Positions 51,828 to 60,691 of a stretch of 64,000 nt of DNA are shown piece by piece. Positions within the stretch are counted from its first letter, which is position 1. Every line of letters begins with the position of its first letter. A model generated the notes under the pieces. The model saw nothing but the letters and a program-made list of their open reading frames with translations. It was not told where the DNA came from and did not search any database. Source of the DNA: PWXP01 sp040772845 (lineage in GTDB: Bacteria > Planctomycetota > Planctomycetia > Pirellulales > Thermoguttaceae); the NCBI GenBank assembly GCA_040772845.1, contig JAXGXG010000001.1, positions 6,324,001 to 6,388,000 of the forward strand, written 5' to 3'. The translations under genes were made by a program, and so were the position numbers.

Positions 51828-54800
51828 ATGGATTGCGAGATTGGCATGAAACCACCGATGAACTTTGCTGAGCTCGACGAGCAGCTTTCCGAACTCTGCC
51901 AATTGGTCCGGGAGCGTGCTCCGGCCGAATGGCAGATCGTTGCCCGTTTCGACGAAGCCAGGCAAATGGCCGAGAAGAAGCGGTCTGCGGCGATCGAAGC
52001 GATTACCGATCGGTACGAGACCGACCGGGCCGCTGCCGAGACGGAGTACGCGGCCGAACGACGCCAGATCATTCAGCAGTTCGACACCCAGTCGCAGAAC
52101 CGGGAAAAGGACTATCAGGCCAACCGGTTCGAGGCGGTCGCCGCCGCCAAAGCGAAGGAGGATGCGCTCCGCGACGCGTGCCGAGAAAAACACTGGGAAG
52201 CCTACACCGTGGCCGAGGCCATCAAGAATGCGGCCGTGGTCGAGCTGCGCGAGGCGAAGGCCCGCATTGTCGCCCAATCGCAGCAGGCCGGCGCCGTGGC
52301 GAAGCATGCAGAGCTGGTGCTTCGGCGATACCGCCAGTGGCGCGACGGCTTCAATGCAACGGCGTCTGCGGAACCTGGAGAGCCGCAGGCAGATCAGCGG
52401 TCCGCCGATGCCGGCAACTCGAACGTGGGCGCGGCCGGTCCGGCGCCGGACCGGCGACTGGCCGAGTTGCTTCGGGCCGCCCAGGATCAATACCGGAAGC
52501 TCGCCGAGCTGGCGCTGCCGCAACTGTTTCAAGGCGCCCGGCCGGCTGGATTGTTCGTCCTTACGTTTCTGCTGTGCGTGGTTCCGGTTGCGTTTCTGGC
52601 CGGCCCCGGCGAATGGCGCTGGCTTGCCGGTGCGGTGATGGCGGCATGCGTGGTGTTTGGCGCGGGGATTGCGTGGCTCTATCGCCGCGCGCGCCGCGAA
52701 TGCGAGTTGGCCTACGAACCCTTGCGCCACATGCTTGCCGAGATTCAATTGATCGTTCCGGCTGCCCGTGCGGCCGTCGAGGCAAGGTGCGAGCGCAGCG
52801 TCGCCGATGCAGCGAGCAAGCAGGCGGAACAGACGGAAGCCGCCGATACCGCACTGAAGCAGGCCGTTGCAAAGCACAGTCAAGGTCGGGACCGAGCCCT
52901 GGCCGAACTGGATGCGACCCGCGCGGCGGAACTGTCGGAGCTGGCCGTACGGCGCGACGGGCAGTTGGAAACGGCTGAGACGCGATACTCCCGGCGCATG
53001 GCCGGCATTCACAAGAGTTATCGCGATGCCTCGGAACAGGGCGAACGCGAGTTCGCGCAGACCATGCTCGAAATCGACCAGCAGTACCAGCGCGAATGGA
53101 GCGAATTGACGGATCGATGGTATTCCGGGCTTCAGGGGTTCGAAGACTCGCTCGGCGCCTGCGACCGGTGGTGCGATGCCCGATTTCCCGATTGGAACTG
53201 CCCGGACTGGAAGCGATGGACGGCGGCCCGCGACATTCCGCCGATTGTCCGGATCGGCCGGAGCCGAGTCGCCTTGACGCACTTGGAGAATGGCTTGCCG
53301 GCCGATGATCGCCTGCGTGTCGACCGGACGGAATTCGACCTGCCCGTCTTGCTGCCGTTTCCGTTGCGATCCCTGTTGCTGCTGGATGCGGCCGATGGTC
53401 GTTGCCGCGCTCCGTTCGAACTGATGCAGTCTATCCTGTTGCGCATGCTCACGGCGATGCCGCCGGGCAAGCTGCGCCTGACGATCATCGACCCGGTTGG
53501 TCTGGGCGAGAACTTTGCGGCGTTCATGCACCTGGCCGACTTTGACGAAAAACTCGTGGCAAGTCGCATCTGGACGGACAAATCGCACATCGAACAGCGA
53601 TTGGCCGATCTGACTGCGCACATGGAGAACGTGCTTCAGGTGTATTTGCGAAATACGTTTGCGACGATCGAGGAGTACAACGACTTTGCCGGAGAGATGG
53701 CCGAGCCGTACCAGCTACTGGTCGTTGCGGATTTCCCGATCGGTTTCAGCGAGGCGGCGGCCGCCCGGCTGAAGAGCATTGTGATCAGCGGCGCGCGTTG
53801 CGGCGTGTTCACACTGCTGAGCACGGATCGGAGCCTGCCGCTTCCCCGCGGGTTCCAATGGTCCGATCTTCTGCCCCACGCGATGCGTTTTCATTTTCGG
53901 GACGGCCGGTTTCTGCGCGAGCACGACGACTACGGCGAGTTGCCCCTGGACTTCCCCCCGGCTTCGGATGCGGAGCAGTTCACGGCGATTGTCCGAGCCG
54001 TGGGCGAGGGAGTGGAGGACGCCGGGCGCGTCGAGGTTCCGTTCACGACCATCGCTCCGCAGCCCGATCGGCGATGGACGGCCGACAGCCGCGAGGGGAT
54101 CGACATTCCATTAGGGCGCGCCGGCGCTACGCGATTGCAGCACTTGCGTTTGGGGAAAGGGACGTCGCAACATGTGCTGATTTCCGGTAAAAGCGGATCG
54201 GGGAAATCGACCCTGTTGCACGCAATGATCACCAACATTGCGCTCCGCTATGCCCCGGACGAGGTGGAACTGTATCTGATCGACTTCAAGAAAGGCGTCG
54301 AATTCAAGGCGTACGCCGACGGGAGACTCCCCCATGCCCGCGTTGTCGCCATCGAAAGCGAGCGGGAGTTCGGCCTGAGTGTCCTGATGCGACTGGATGA
54401 CGAACTGCGGCGGCGCGGCGACCGGTTCCGCGAACTGCGAGTGCAGGATATTCGCGGTTTCCGCAATGCCGCGCCCAACGAGAAGACGCCCCGAATCCTG
54501 TTGATTGTCGACGAGTTCCAAGAGCTGTTCGTCGAAGACGATCGCCTGGCCCAGGATGCCGGCCTGTACCTGGACCGACTCGTTCGGCAAGGGCGTGCAT
54601 TCGGCATCCATGTTCTGCTCGGGTCTCAGACACTTTCGGGCGCGTATTCGCTTGCTCGCAGCACGATCGGCCAGATGGCGGTACGGATCGCCTTGCAGTG
54701 CAGCGAGGCCGACTCCCACCTGATCCTGAGCGAGGAGAATACGGCAGCCCGGCTGCTGACTCGGCCGGGCGAGGCCATCTACAACGACGCGAACGGGCTG

Positions 54801-55823
54801 TACGAAGGGAACCACCCGTTCCAGGTGGCCTGGCTGCCGGATGGGGATCGCGACGAACTGCTGGCGGATCTGTGCCGGCTGGCGGAGCGGCGCGGACAAT
54901 CGTACGAGCCGCCGGTCGTCTTCGAGGGAAACATGCCGGCTGACCTTGCCGGAAATGCCCTGCTGGGCGAACTGCTTCATGCCGGGAGCCCCGCGGCCGA
55001 GACGCACGTGGCGCATGCATGGCTGGGCGCGCCGGTTGCAATCAAGGGGCCCACGGCAGCCACCTTCGTTCGCCAGGGAGGGAGCAACCTGCTGGTGGTC
55101 GGCCAGAATGACCATGCCGCGGTCGGGGTACTCACGTCGGCCTTGATCAGCCTCGCCGCGCAACAACCGACCGGATCGCCATTCTATGTGTTCGACGGGA
55201 CCCGCCCCGACTCGCCCCAGGCAGGGACGTGGCAACGCATCGCGGCAACGCTGCCGCAGGAGGTCCGGCTGATTCCGCCGCACAAGGCGGTGGGGCCGAT
55301 GGCCGAACTGTATGCCGAATGCGCGCGGCGCGAGACCGAGGACGATGAGGACGCACCGTCCCTCTACTTCTTCGTGTACCACCTCGCTCGCTTCCGCGAT
55401 TTCCTGAAGGGCGAAGATGACTTCGCTTTCAGCCGGTTCGATGCCGAACAGCCGCCCAGTGCCGCGCAGCAGCTTGCCGAGGTGCTGCGCCGCGGTCCGG
55501 CCGTGGGAATCCACGGATTGCTCTGGTGCGACAGCAGCAACGCCCTTTCCCGCGCCCTGGACCGGCAGGCGTTACGCGAGCTGGAACTCCGTGTGCTGAT
55601 GCGGATGAATGCCTCGGATTCAAGCAACCTGATCGACAGCCCGGCGGCATCGCGACTTGGCGAACATCGGGCCCTGCTGCACGATGCGGGGCAAGGACAG
55701 ACCGAGAAGTTCCGGCCGTACGGCGTGCCTTCCGAGGCGTGTCTCGCCTGGTTGAAGAACCAGTTTCAGGCTCGGCAGGACGCCACAATTCTTCCGTTAC
55801 CAGAGAAGAAGAAAGCACGGTGA
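51828..55823 (+). CDS. FtsK/SpoIIIE (EccC/EssC-like) ATPase of the WXG100-like cluster
   Basis: A 1331-residue protein. Start 51828 or 51846 (MKPPMNFAELDEQL); neither has a clear binding site. Residues about 30-170 are a charged coiled coil, about 241-290 hold two membrane helices (LFVLTFLLCVVPVAFLA, AVMAACVVFGAGIAWL), and about 300-440 are another coiled coil. Then come three ATPase-like units. The first (LLLLDAADGRCRAPFELMQ, near 517) has no Walker A. The second is intact: GKSGSGKST at 787-795, DFKKGVEF, and Walker B ILLIVDEFQELF near 890, plus the FtsK-type LGSQTLSG. The third (LLVVGQNDHAAVGVLTSAL, near 1089) has lost the Walker A lysine. Three units after two membrane helices is the EccC/EssC layout of type VII secretion motors. 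It lies 56 bases after the small-protein genes. Confidence 0.88.
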   Translation: MDCEIGMKPPMNFAELDEQLSELCQLVRERAPAEWQIVARFDEARQMAEKKRSAAIEAITDRYETDRAAAETEYAAERRQIIQQFDTQSQNREKDYQANRFEAVAAAKAKEDALRDACREKHWEAYTVAEAIKNAAVVELREAKARIVAQSQQAGAVAKHAELVLRRYRQWRDGFNATASAEPGEPQADQRSADAGNSNVGAAGPAPDRRLAELLRAAQDQYRKLAELALPQLFQGARPAGLFVLTFLLCVVPVAFLAGPGEWRWLAGAVMAACVVFGAGIAWLYRRARRECELAYEPLRHMLAEIQLIVPAARAAVEARCERSVADAASKQAEQTEAADTALKQAVAKHSQGRDRALAELDATRAAELSELAVRRDGQLETAETRYSRRMAGIHKSYRDASEQGEREFAQTMLEIDQQYQREWSELTDRWYSGLQGFEDSLGACDRWCDARFPDWNCPDWKRWTAARDIPPIVRIGRSRVALTHLENGLPADDRLRVDRTEFDLPVLLPFPLRSLLLLDAADGRCRAPFELMQSILLRMLTAMPPGKLRLTIIDPVGLGENFAAFMHLADFDEKLVASRIWTDKSHIEQRLADLTAHMENVLQVYLRNTFATIEEYNDFAGEMAEPYQLLVVADFPIGFSEAAAARLKSIVISGARCGVFTLLSTDRSLPLPRGFQWSDLLPHAMRFHFRDGRFLREHDDYGELPLDFPPASDAEQFTAIVRAVGEGVEDAGRVEVPFTTIAPQPDRRWTADSREGIDIPLGRAGATRLQHLRLGKGTSQHVLISGKSGSGKSTLLHAMITNIALRYAPDEVELYLIDFKKGVEFKAYADGRLPHARVVAIESEREFGLSVLMRLDDELRRRGDRFRELRVQDIRGFRNAAPNEKTPRILLIVDEFQELFVEDDRLAQDAGLYLDRLVRQGRAFGIHVLLGSQTLSGAYSLARSTIGQMAVRIALQCSEADSHLILSEENTAARLLTRPGEAIYNDANGLYEGNHPFQVAWLPDGDRDELLADLCRLAERRGQSYEPPVVFEGNMPADLAGNALLGELLHAGSPAAETHVAHAWLGAPVAIKGPTAATFVRQGGSNLLVVGQNDHAAVGVLTSALISLAAQQPTGSPFYVFDGTRPDSPQAGTWQRIAATLPQEVRLIPPHKAVGPMAELYAECARRETEDDEDAPSLYFFVYHLARFRDFLKGEDDFAFSRFDAEQPPSAAQQLAEVLRRGPAVGIHGLLWCDSSNALSRALDRQALRELELRVLMRMNASDSSNLIDSPAASRLGEHRALLHDAGQGQTEKFRPYGVPSEACLAWLKNQFQARQDATILPLPEKKKAR

Positions 55824-55873
55824 TTCGCGGCTGTCGCGGGAGAGCCGGAAAACGCCTTGCCAGCAGAACCGCG

Positions 55874-56269
55874 TCACGCGTCTTCCGGTGTGTGGAGCCA
55901 TTCAGGCACGCGGCACAGGCGTCCCTCGCGATCGATCACGGCCAAGGTGGTTCGGCCTTCTGCCAGCCGCTCGCCGTCACGAAGGACCTCGTAACGATGC
56001 TCGATCTTGGCGGCCGTGACGCGGTCGACAATGGTGCGAATGGTCAGCACGTCGTCGTAGCGAGCCGGTTTTCGGTAACGGCATTCGACCTTCACGGCGA
56101 CAATCAGGATCCCCGCTTCCTCCATCTGGCGGTAGCAGCCGCCGCTTGCACGCAGCATTTCCGTGCGGCCCATCTCGAAATAGACGAAATACCGCGCATG
56201 ATGCAGGAAGCCCATCGGGTCGGCTTCTTCGTAGCGGACGCGAACTTGAATTTCATGTTGTCTGAGCAT
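55874..56269 (-). CDS. acyl-CoA thioesterase, hot-dog fold (YbgC/4HBT type)
   Basis: A 131-residue hot-dog thioesterase from ATG 56269 (MLRQHEIQVRVRYEEAD); a GTG at 56332 in frame would add 21 residues without family likeness. The active-site block is VRYEEADPMGFLHHARYFVYFE with Asp17, as in 4-hydroxybenzoyl-CoA thioesterase and YbgC. It hydrolyses acyl-CoA; substrate not known. Convergent with the FtsK-like gene, so it is probably unrelated to that cluster. Confidence 0.88.
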   Translation of the reverse strand: MLRQHEIQVRVRYEEADPMGFLHHARYFVYFEMGRTEMLRASGGCYRQMEEAGILIVAVKVECRYRKPARYDDVLTIRTIVDRVTAAKIEHRYEVLRDGERLAEGRTTLAVIDREGRLCRVPEWLHTPEDA

Positions 56270-56470
56270 AGTGCCGACAATTCTACGGTTCGGGATGGCT
56301 TTTGTGCCAGCAGCCCCCATTCCGGGTGTCACTCAAACACGCAGCCCGTACTGGTTGACTGATCTTGGTGTCTGCCCTATCGTTACAAATAGCCATGATT
56401 TAGTCCATCCATGGTGACGAGTGGTGAATCGGCGTGAGACGGCCGGCGACGCGAATGACGAGAGAACGCG

Positions 56471-56971
56471 ATGGGAAGTGGTGAAAGCACGGGAATCGGA
56501 TTCTCGACAATACGGGGGCGGAATTATCCCGCCATCCGGCAGTTCACCGTCTTTCTGGAGAATCGCGTCGGCCAGTTGCTGGAGGTCGTTCGTCGTTTCG
56601 AGGGGAGTCATGTCCGCATTGTCGCGCTTTCTATTGTCGATTCCTCCGAATGCGCCTTCGTCCGATTCCTGCTGAGCCATCCGGAGGAAGGACGCGAAAT
56701 CCTCGAACGGGCTGGGCTTGCGATTATCGAGAGCGATTTGATCGGCGTCGAAATTCCAGATGGCAACCAGCCCTTGCTTCAAATCTGCACGGCCCTGCTG
56801 CAGGCGGAGGTGAACATCGTGCAGGCATATCCGTTGCTGGTCCGTCCTCGCGGGCGCGCTGCGGTAGCCTTGATGGTCGACAATATCGATCTTGCCCAGG
56901 AGACGCTCGCCAGCAAGGGCTTCGTCATGATCACCGAGGGCGACCTTCAGGAGGAAGAGGAGGAACTGTGA
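56471..56971 (+). CDS. double ACT-domain protein
   Basis: A 166-residue protein made of two ACT domains: IRQFTVFLENRVGQLLEVVR (about 22-90), and LLQICTALLQAEVNIVQAYP (about 101-155), with an acidic tail EEEEEL. ACT domains bind amino acids and regulate enzymes; the first opens like the small subunit of acetolactate synthase, but no large-subunit gene is near. It has no catalytic domain of its own, so it may be a free-standing regulator. Convergent with the next gene, with 25 bases between stops. Confidence 0.8.
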   Translation: MGSGESTGIGFSTIRGRNYPAIRQFTVFLENRVGQLLEVVRRFEGSHVRIVALSIVDSSECAFVRFLLSHPEEGREILERAGLAIIESDLIGVEIPDGNQPLLQICTALLQAEVNIVQAYPLLVRPRGRAAVALMVDNIDLAQETLASKGFVMITEGDLQEEEEEL

Positions 56972-56996
56972 ACCGGGGCTTTCCTCGGAAGCACGG

Positions 56997-57731
56997 CTAG
57001 CCGTCTTTTCCGAACTCTTCCGGCAATGATTTCACGCCGCGCAGCAGGACACGCTGGATGGCGTCCCACGACACCAGATAGACCGTGTACGTTCCATCGC
57101 GTTCGACGGCCGCCAGCAACGCATGGGATGATGCGGCCGACTTGTCGGCGAAATGATCTGGGATCATGGTTTCGCCGCTGACCAATCGGATTTCGAGCGT
57201 CGCACCGCGCAACTTGTATTCCCACATGCGCAGTAGCAGTTCGGCTGTCGGATGTCGAGCCGGGCCGAGGGAAACCGCCCGGGGCTCACCTGCCGGCTCG
57301 TCTTCGTCGATGTCCGGCAGGACCATGTCGAACTCTTCCTCAGCGTCGGCGCTGCCGGCGGCAATCGGTTGGTCGGGCACTTCTTGTCCGCTCAGGTCCT
57401 CGTAGGAGGGGACACGGAACTTGGCGCCGCACATGGGGCATTCGCCGGGCTGGCCTTGCAGACGGGTCGGCCCGTGCAGCCGATGGCCGTTTGGGCAAAG
57501 GAAGTCGAAGGAATCGTCGCCGTTTGCTTCGCCGGTTTGGCCTTCGGCCTGGGAGAGGCGACTCATCTCGGCTGGCGTTTCTCCCGAGTGGCTGGCGTCC
57601 GTAGACCGGTTGTCGGTTGTCGGCGCCGGAATACGAAAGCGGACCTGGCATTTCGGGCATTTTGCCGCCCGGCCTGCCTGATTGTCAGGGCACCGAATCC
57701 GGTGCCCGTTCGGGCAAAGGAACTCGATCAC
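56997..57731 (-). CDS. protein with two N-terminal CPNGH/CxxC zinc ribbons
   Basis: A 244-residue protein. Two short zinc ribbons occur in tandem: FLCPNGHRIRCPDNQAG with CPKC (about 4-31), and FLCPNGHRLHGPTRLQG with CPMC (about 76-102). An acidic linker (EEEFDMVLPDIDEDE) and a mixed alpha/beta C-terminal part (LRGATLEIRLVSGETMIPDH, then GTYTVYLVSWDAIQRVLLRG) follow. No membrane segment. The ribbon style is common in planctomycetes. Function unknown; DNA, RNA or protein binding are all possible. Confidence 0.75.
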   Translation of the reverse strand: MIEFLCPNGHRIRCPDNQAGRAAKCPKCQVRFRIPAPTTDNRSTDASHSGETPAEMSRLSQAEGQTGEANGDDSFDFLCPNGHRLHGPTRLQGQPGECPMCGAKFRVPSYEDLSGQEVPDQPIAAGSADAEEEFDMVLPDIDEDEPAGEPRAVSLGPARHPTAELLLRMWEYKLRGATLEIRLVSGETMIPDHFADKSAASSHALLAAVERDGTYTVYLVSWDAIQRVLLRGVKSLPEEFGKDG

Positions 57732-58122
57732 GATGGAACTCGCGCGTCGATAGGGTTGTTATGGAAACCTCTCCGCAGCCCCTGGCCCAACCGGTGCAAT
57801 CCAACGGTTTCCGTAGGAAACCCCACCTCGCGTCGTGGTTTTGTCAGGGCTTCCTAGATCATAACCTCTCGGAGACAAGAAAGTCCAGCGACATAAGCTA
57901 TCTTCGCTACAATGTGTCTGTTCCGCCGCCGTATGCTTGACACGGGCGACAAGTATGGGAAACTATAAATGACCTTCTGTGGTACCGGAACAGAAACGTC
58001 CCACGGGATCCTGGTGAAGTGTTTCATCACTGGGTGGCTGCCGGTAGTCCGTAAGGGCTATCTCGTTGCCTCGCAGCCGGGGACGATCGCTCCTTCGCAC
58101 CTTTTGATTCGACGAGTGTTCT
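57732..58122. other. intergenic region, no gene recognised
   Basis: About 390 bases between divergent genes that both encode N-terminal zinc ribbons. Short frames are not convincing. It should hold both promoters; no clear boxes were identified. Confidence 0.45.
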
Positions 58123-58794
58123 ATGGCGATTACCGTGGTTTGCGGCAAATGCCGGGCGCGTTTCTCGGTGAATGAGAAGTTTGCCGGCCGGACCGGTCCT
58201 TGTCCGAAGTGCCAGGCCCCCATCCGAATCCCCACCAAGAAGGAAGAGGTCAAGATTTTTGGGGATGAGGAGTTCGCCTCCGGCGGTCGGAATGCTACAG
58301 GCAAGCTCGTTCTGAAGCCAATCGCCCGTACGGAGACGCATTTTCAGGCCGGGCAGGCGATGATCATTGCGGTTTCCGTGCTGGGAGCTTTTCTGCTTGC
58401 CTGGCTTGGCGGCGGGATCTTTATGAAGAGCATGGTGCTCTGTACCGTGGCTCTCCTGGCCGTCTCGCCACCGCTGGTCGTGGGTGCCTATGCATTTTTA
58501 CGGGACGATGAGAAGGAGCCTTACCAGGGGAAAGAATTGGTGGTCCGGGCCGCGGTGTGTGCCGTCGGGTTTGTCTTGCTTTGGGGCGCCCTTTCCTATC
58601 TTGGCGGCACCCTGCTGACCGGCGAGTTGTGGCAGTGGCTATTCGTGGTTCCCCCGTTTCTGGCCCTAGGCGGCGCCTTGCCGACCTTCTCGCTCGACCT
58701 CGATTATGGCGACGGCGTTCTTCACTACGTATTCTATATGCTGGTGACCCTGGCCCTTCGCTGGACGACCGGCATGCCGTGGCCTTGGAACTGA
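58123..58794 (+). CDS. zinc-ribbon membrane protein, function unknown
   Basis: A 223-residue protein. The N-terminus is a zinc ribbon of the MJ0042 kind (VCGKCRARFSVNEKFAG with CPKC, residues about 7-32). After a basic linker, four to five membrane helices follow from about 77 (AMIIAVSVLGAFLLAWLGGG, MVLCTVALLAVSPPLVVGAY, VVRAAVCAVGFVLLWGALSY, WLFVVPPFLALGGALPTFSL). Family unknown; proteins of this layout are frequent in planctomycetes. The HD gene starts 7 bases after the stop and is surely co-transcribed. Confidence 0.75.
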   Translation: MAITVVCGKCRARFSVNEKFAGRTGPCPKCQAPIRIPTKKEEVKIFGDEEFASGGRNATGKLVLKPIARTETHFQAGQAMIIAVSVLGAFLLAWLGGGIFMKSMVLCTVALLAVSPPLVVGAYAFLRDDEKEPYQGKELVVRAAVCAVGFVLLWGALSYLGGTLLTGELWQWLFVVPPFLALGGALPTFSLDLDYGDGVLHYVFYMLVTLALRWTTGMPWPWN

Positions 58795-58801
58795 GCGCCC
58801 G

Positions 58802-60133
58802 ATGACTCCCATCGACCGGATTCCCGAAATGGCCGCCCTCTCTGCCGGGCGGCAGTTGATTCGTATTCCTCCCGAAATCGATATCCCGCTGACGGATCGG
58901 GTTCGAGCCGTTATCGATACGGCCGAATTCCGGCGACTCTCTCGGATCAGTCAGCTCGGTCTTGTCTCGCTGGTCTATCCGGCGGCGCTCCACACGCGAT
59001 TCGAGCACTGCCTGGGGGTCTATCGGCTTGCGCTGGTCTACCTGCGGCAACTGGCGACCGATGCGCGATTCACCGATACCGTACGACCGGAAGAGGCCGA
59101 GATTTTCATCGTGGCGGCCCTTCTGCACGACTTGGGACACTGGCCGTTCTGTCATCCGATCGAAGACCTCTGCCTGCCCAGCGTTCCCGACCACGAACTG
59201 TTTGCCAACAGTTTCCTCTTGGAAGGCGAGTTGGCCGACGTGCTGCGCGACGATTGGGGAATCCATCCGCGCGACGTGATCTCCTTGCTGAGCGAGAAGC
59301 CTGCCGATCCCGCTTCCCGTATCCTCAAGAGCATGCTCTCCGGCCCGATCGACATCGACAAGATGGACTACCTGCAACGCGACAGCCTCCATGCAGGCGT
59401 GCCTTACGGGCGGCATTTCGACGAGCACCGCCTGCTGGGAAACCTATGCCTGAACGCGACGGGCGACGGGCTGGCCATTCGCGACAAGGGAAAGACGGCT
59501 GCGGAACTGATGGTATTCGCCCGCTACGTCATGTTCAGCGAGGTGTATTGGCATCACGCGGTTCGTGCGGCGACGGCCATGTTCCAGCGTGCATTCTACC
59601 TGCTGCATGGTTCCCTGGAACTCGATGCCTTGTTCCGCGGAACCGACGAGACCATGGTGGCGGAGATGTTGCGTGTGGCCGGCGATAGTCCGGCTGCCGA
59701 GCTACTGACCGGCCTGTTCGGTCCTGCTCGCCGCCTGTACAAGCGGGTCCTTCAGATGAGTTTTCTGGAGGACCGAGAGCTGTACCACCGGCTGGCGCGG
59801 CGGCCGTATCCCTGGCTGGTGGCGTGTGCGGAACAGTTCGCCATTCTGTGCAGTAGCGCATTGGGGCAGGTGGTTGCCCCGCACGAATTGCTGTTCGACG
59901 CGCCGCCCGTCACGCGTGAGGTGCAGTTCGATGTCGAGATCCACTTTCCCAAGGAAGGCTGCTATCGTACGTTGGACGAAGCGTCGCCCGTCGTACGGAC
60001 ACTGGCCACGGAGCAGTTTGATGACTACGTGAAGCGGGTGCGCGTATTCGCGCATCCACGGATTGTTGACCGGCTCCGCGGGCTTCCGTCGTTCAGAAAC
60101 CTGCTTTCCGAGGCGATCGATCGAACCGAATAA
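58802..60133 (+). CDS. HD-domain phosphohydrolase (dGTPase/SAMHD1-like)
   Basis: A 443-residue protein. The HD superfamily metal site is visible: His64 and His69 in HTRFEHCLG, His109-Asp110 in AALLHDLGHWPF, and a later Asp in IDIDKMDYLQRDS. The order and the LGHWPFCH stretch match the YdhJ/SAMHD1-like branch that cleaves deoxynucleoside triphosphates or related phosphates. Residues 250-443 are a helical domain of this branch. Whether the substrate is dGTP is not readable from sequence. It begins 7 bases after the zinc-ribbon membrane protein. Confidence 0.88.
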   Translation: MTPIDRIPEMAALSAGRQLIRIPPEIDIPLTDRVRAVIDTAEFRRLSRISQLGLVSLVYPAALHTRFEHCLGVYRLALVYLRQLATDARFTDTVRPEEAEIFIVAALLHDLGHWPFCHPIEDLCLPSVPDHELFANSFLLEGELADVLRDDWGIHPRDVISLLSEKPADPASRILKSMLSGPIDIDKMDYLQRDSLHAGVPYGRHFDEHRLLGNLCLNATGDGLAIRDKGKTAAELMVFARYVMFSEVYWHHAVRAATAMFQRAFYLLHGSLELDALFRGTDETMVAEMLRVAGDSPAAELLTGLFGPARRLYKRVLQMSFLEDRELYHRLARRPYPWLVACAEQFAILCSSALGQVVAPHELLFDAPPVTREVQFDVEIHFPKEGCYRTLDEASPVVRTLATEQFDDYVKRVRVFAHPRIVDRLRGLPSFRNLLSEAIDRTE

Positions 60134-60148
60134 GCCGGCCCCGGATTG

Positions 60149-60619
60149 CTACTGTTCCGGCTGCGGCTTGGGAAGCTCGAAATGGATCGAGTTGCGGCGG
60201 TTCTCCACTTCGACCATCAACGGCGTGGTCGCCGGATCGGAGAAGACCTTGGGCACGGCGCCGTTAAGCTTTCCGTCCGGTCCGAGTACGGTGACCATGA
60301 TTCGGTGCTTGCCGACCGTGGCGCCGTCTCCTTGGACGAAGGTGGACATGTGGTCGAACTGGCCGGTCTTCACGTTGACGTCGGCAATGGACGGGCGGGG
60401 CTTCGGCTCTCCCTCCGATACTTGCGTCACGGGCAGGAAGACAAGCTGGATTCTCGCGCCCGGGATGAGCGACCCGTCGTCGTAGGCGACCTTGCCGCTC
60501 ACCGGGGCCAGCGGCGGGGCCGCACCGGCAACCTCCCACCCGGTCGCGCCTGCAAAAATGAAGACGGCGACTCCAAGAGAAACTGCGAGCAGACGCGACA
60601 GGCAGGGCCACGGAAGCAT
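60149..60619 (-). CDS. small exported protein with transthyretin-like fold
   Basis: A 156-residue protein. GAAAGGAGA lies about 7 bases before ATG 60619. A signal peptide (LLAVSLGVAVFIFAGATGW) is followed by the pattern PVSGKVAYDDGSLIPGARIQ and GQFDHMSTFVQGDGATVGKH with RIMVTV, the same kind of beta-sandwich as the protein at 549-956, but without a lipobox cysteine. Role unknown. It is downstream of the redoxin-like lipoprotein gene on the same strand (72 bases). Confidence 0.75.
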   Translation of the reverse strand: MLPWPCLSRLLAVSLGVAVFIFAGATGWEVAGAAPPLAPVSGKVAYDDGSLIPGARIQLVFLPVTQVSEGEPKPRPSIADVNVKTGQFDHMSTFVQGDGATVGKHRIMVTVLGPDGKLNGAVPKVFSDPATTPLMVEVENRRNSIHFELPKPQPEQ

Positions 60620-60691
60620 GGTGTATCTCCTTTCGTTCTCAAGCCGTACGGAGCGAAACGACGGACGAATTGGGCGATGGGCGCCGGTGGT

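Noticed and set aside
56333..56782. A 149-codon minus-strand frame
   Set aside because: It is antiparallel to the double-ACT protein, whose two domains are clear on the plus strand.
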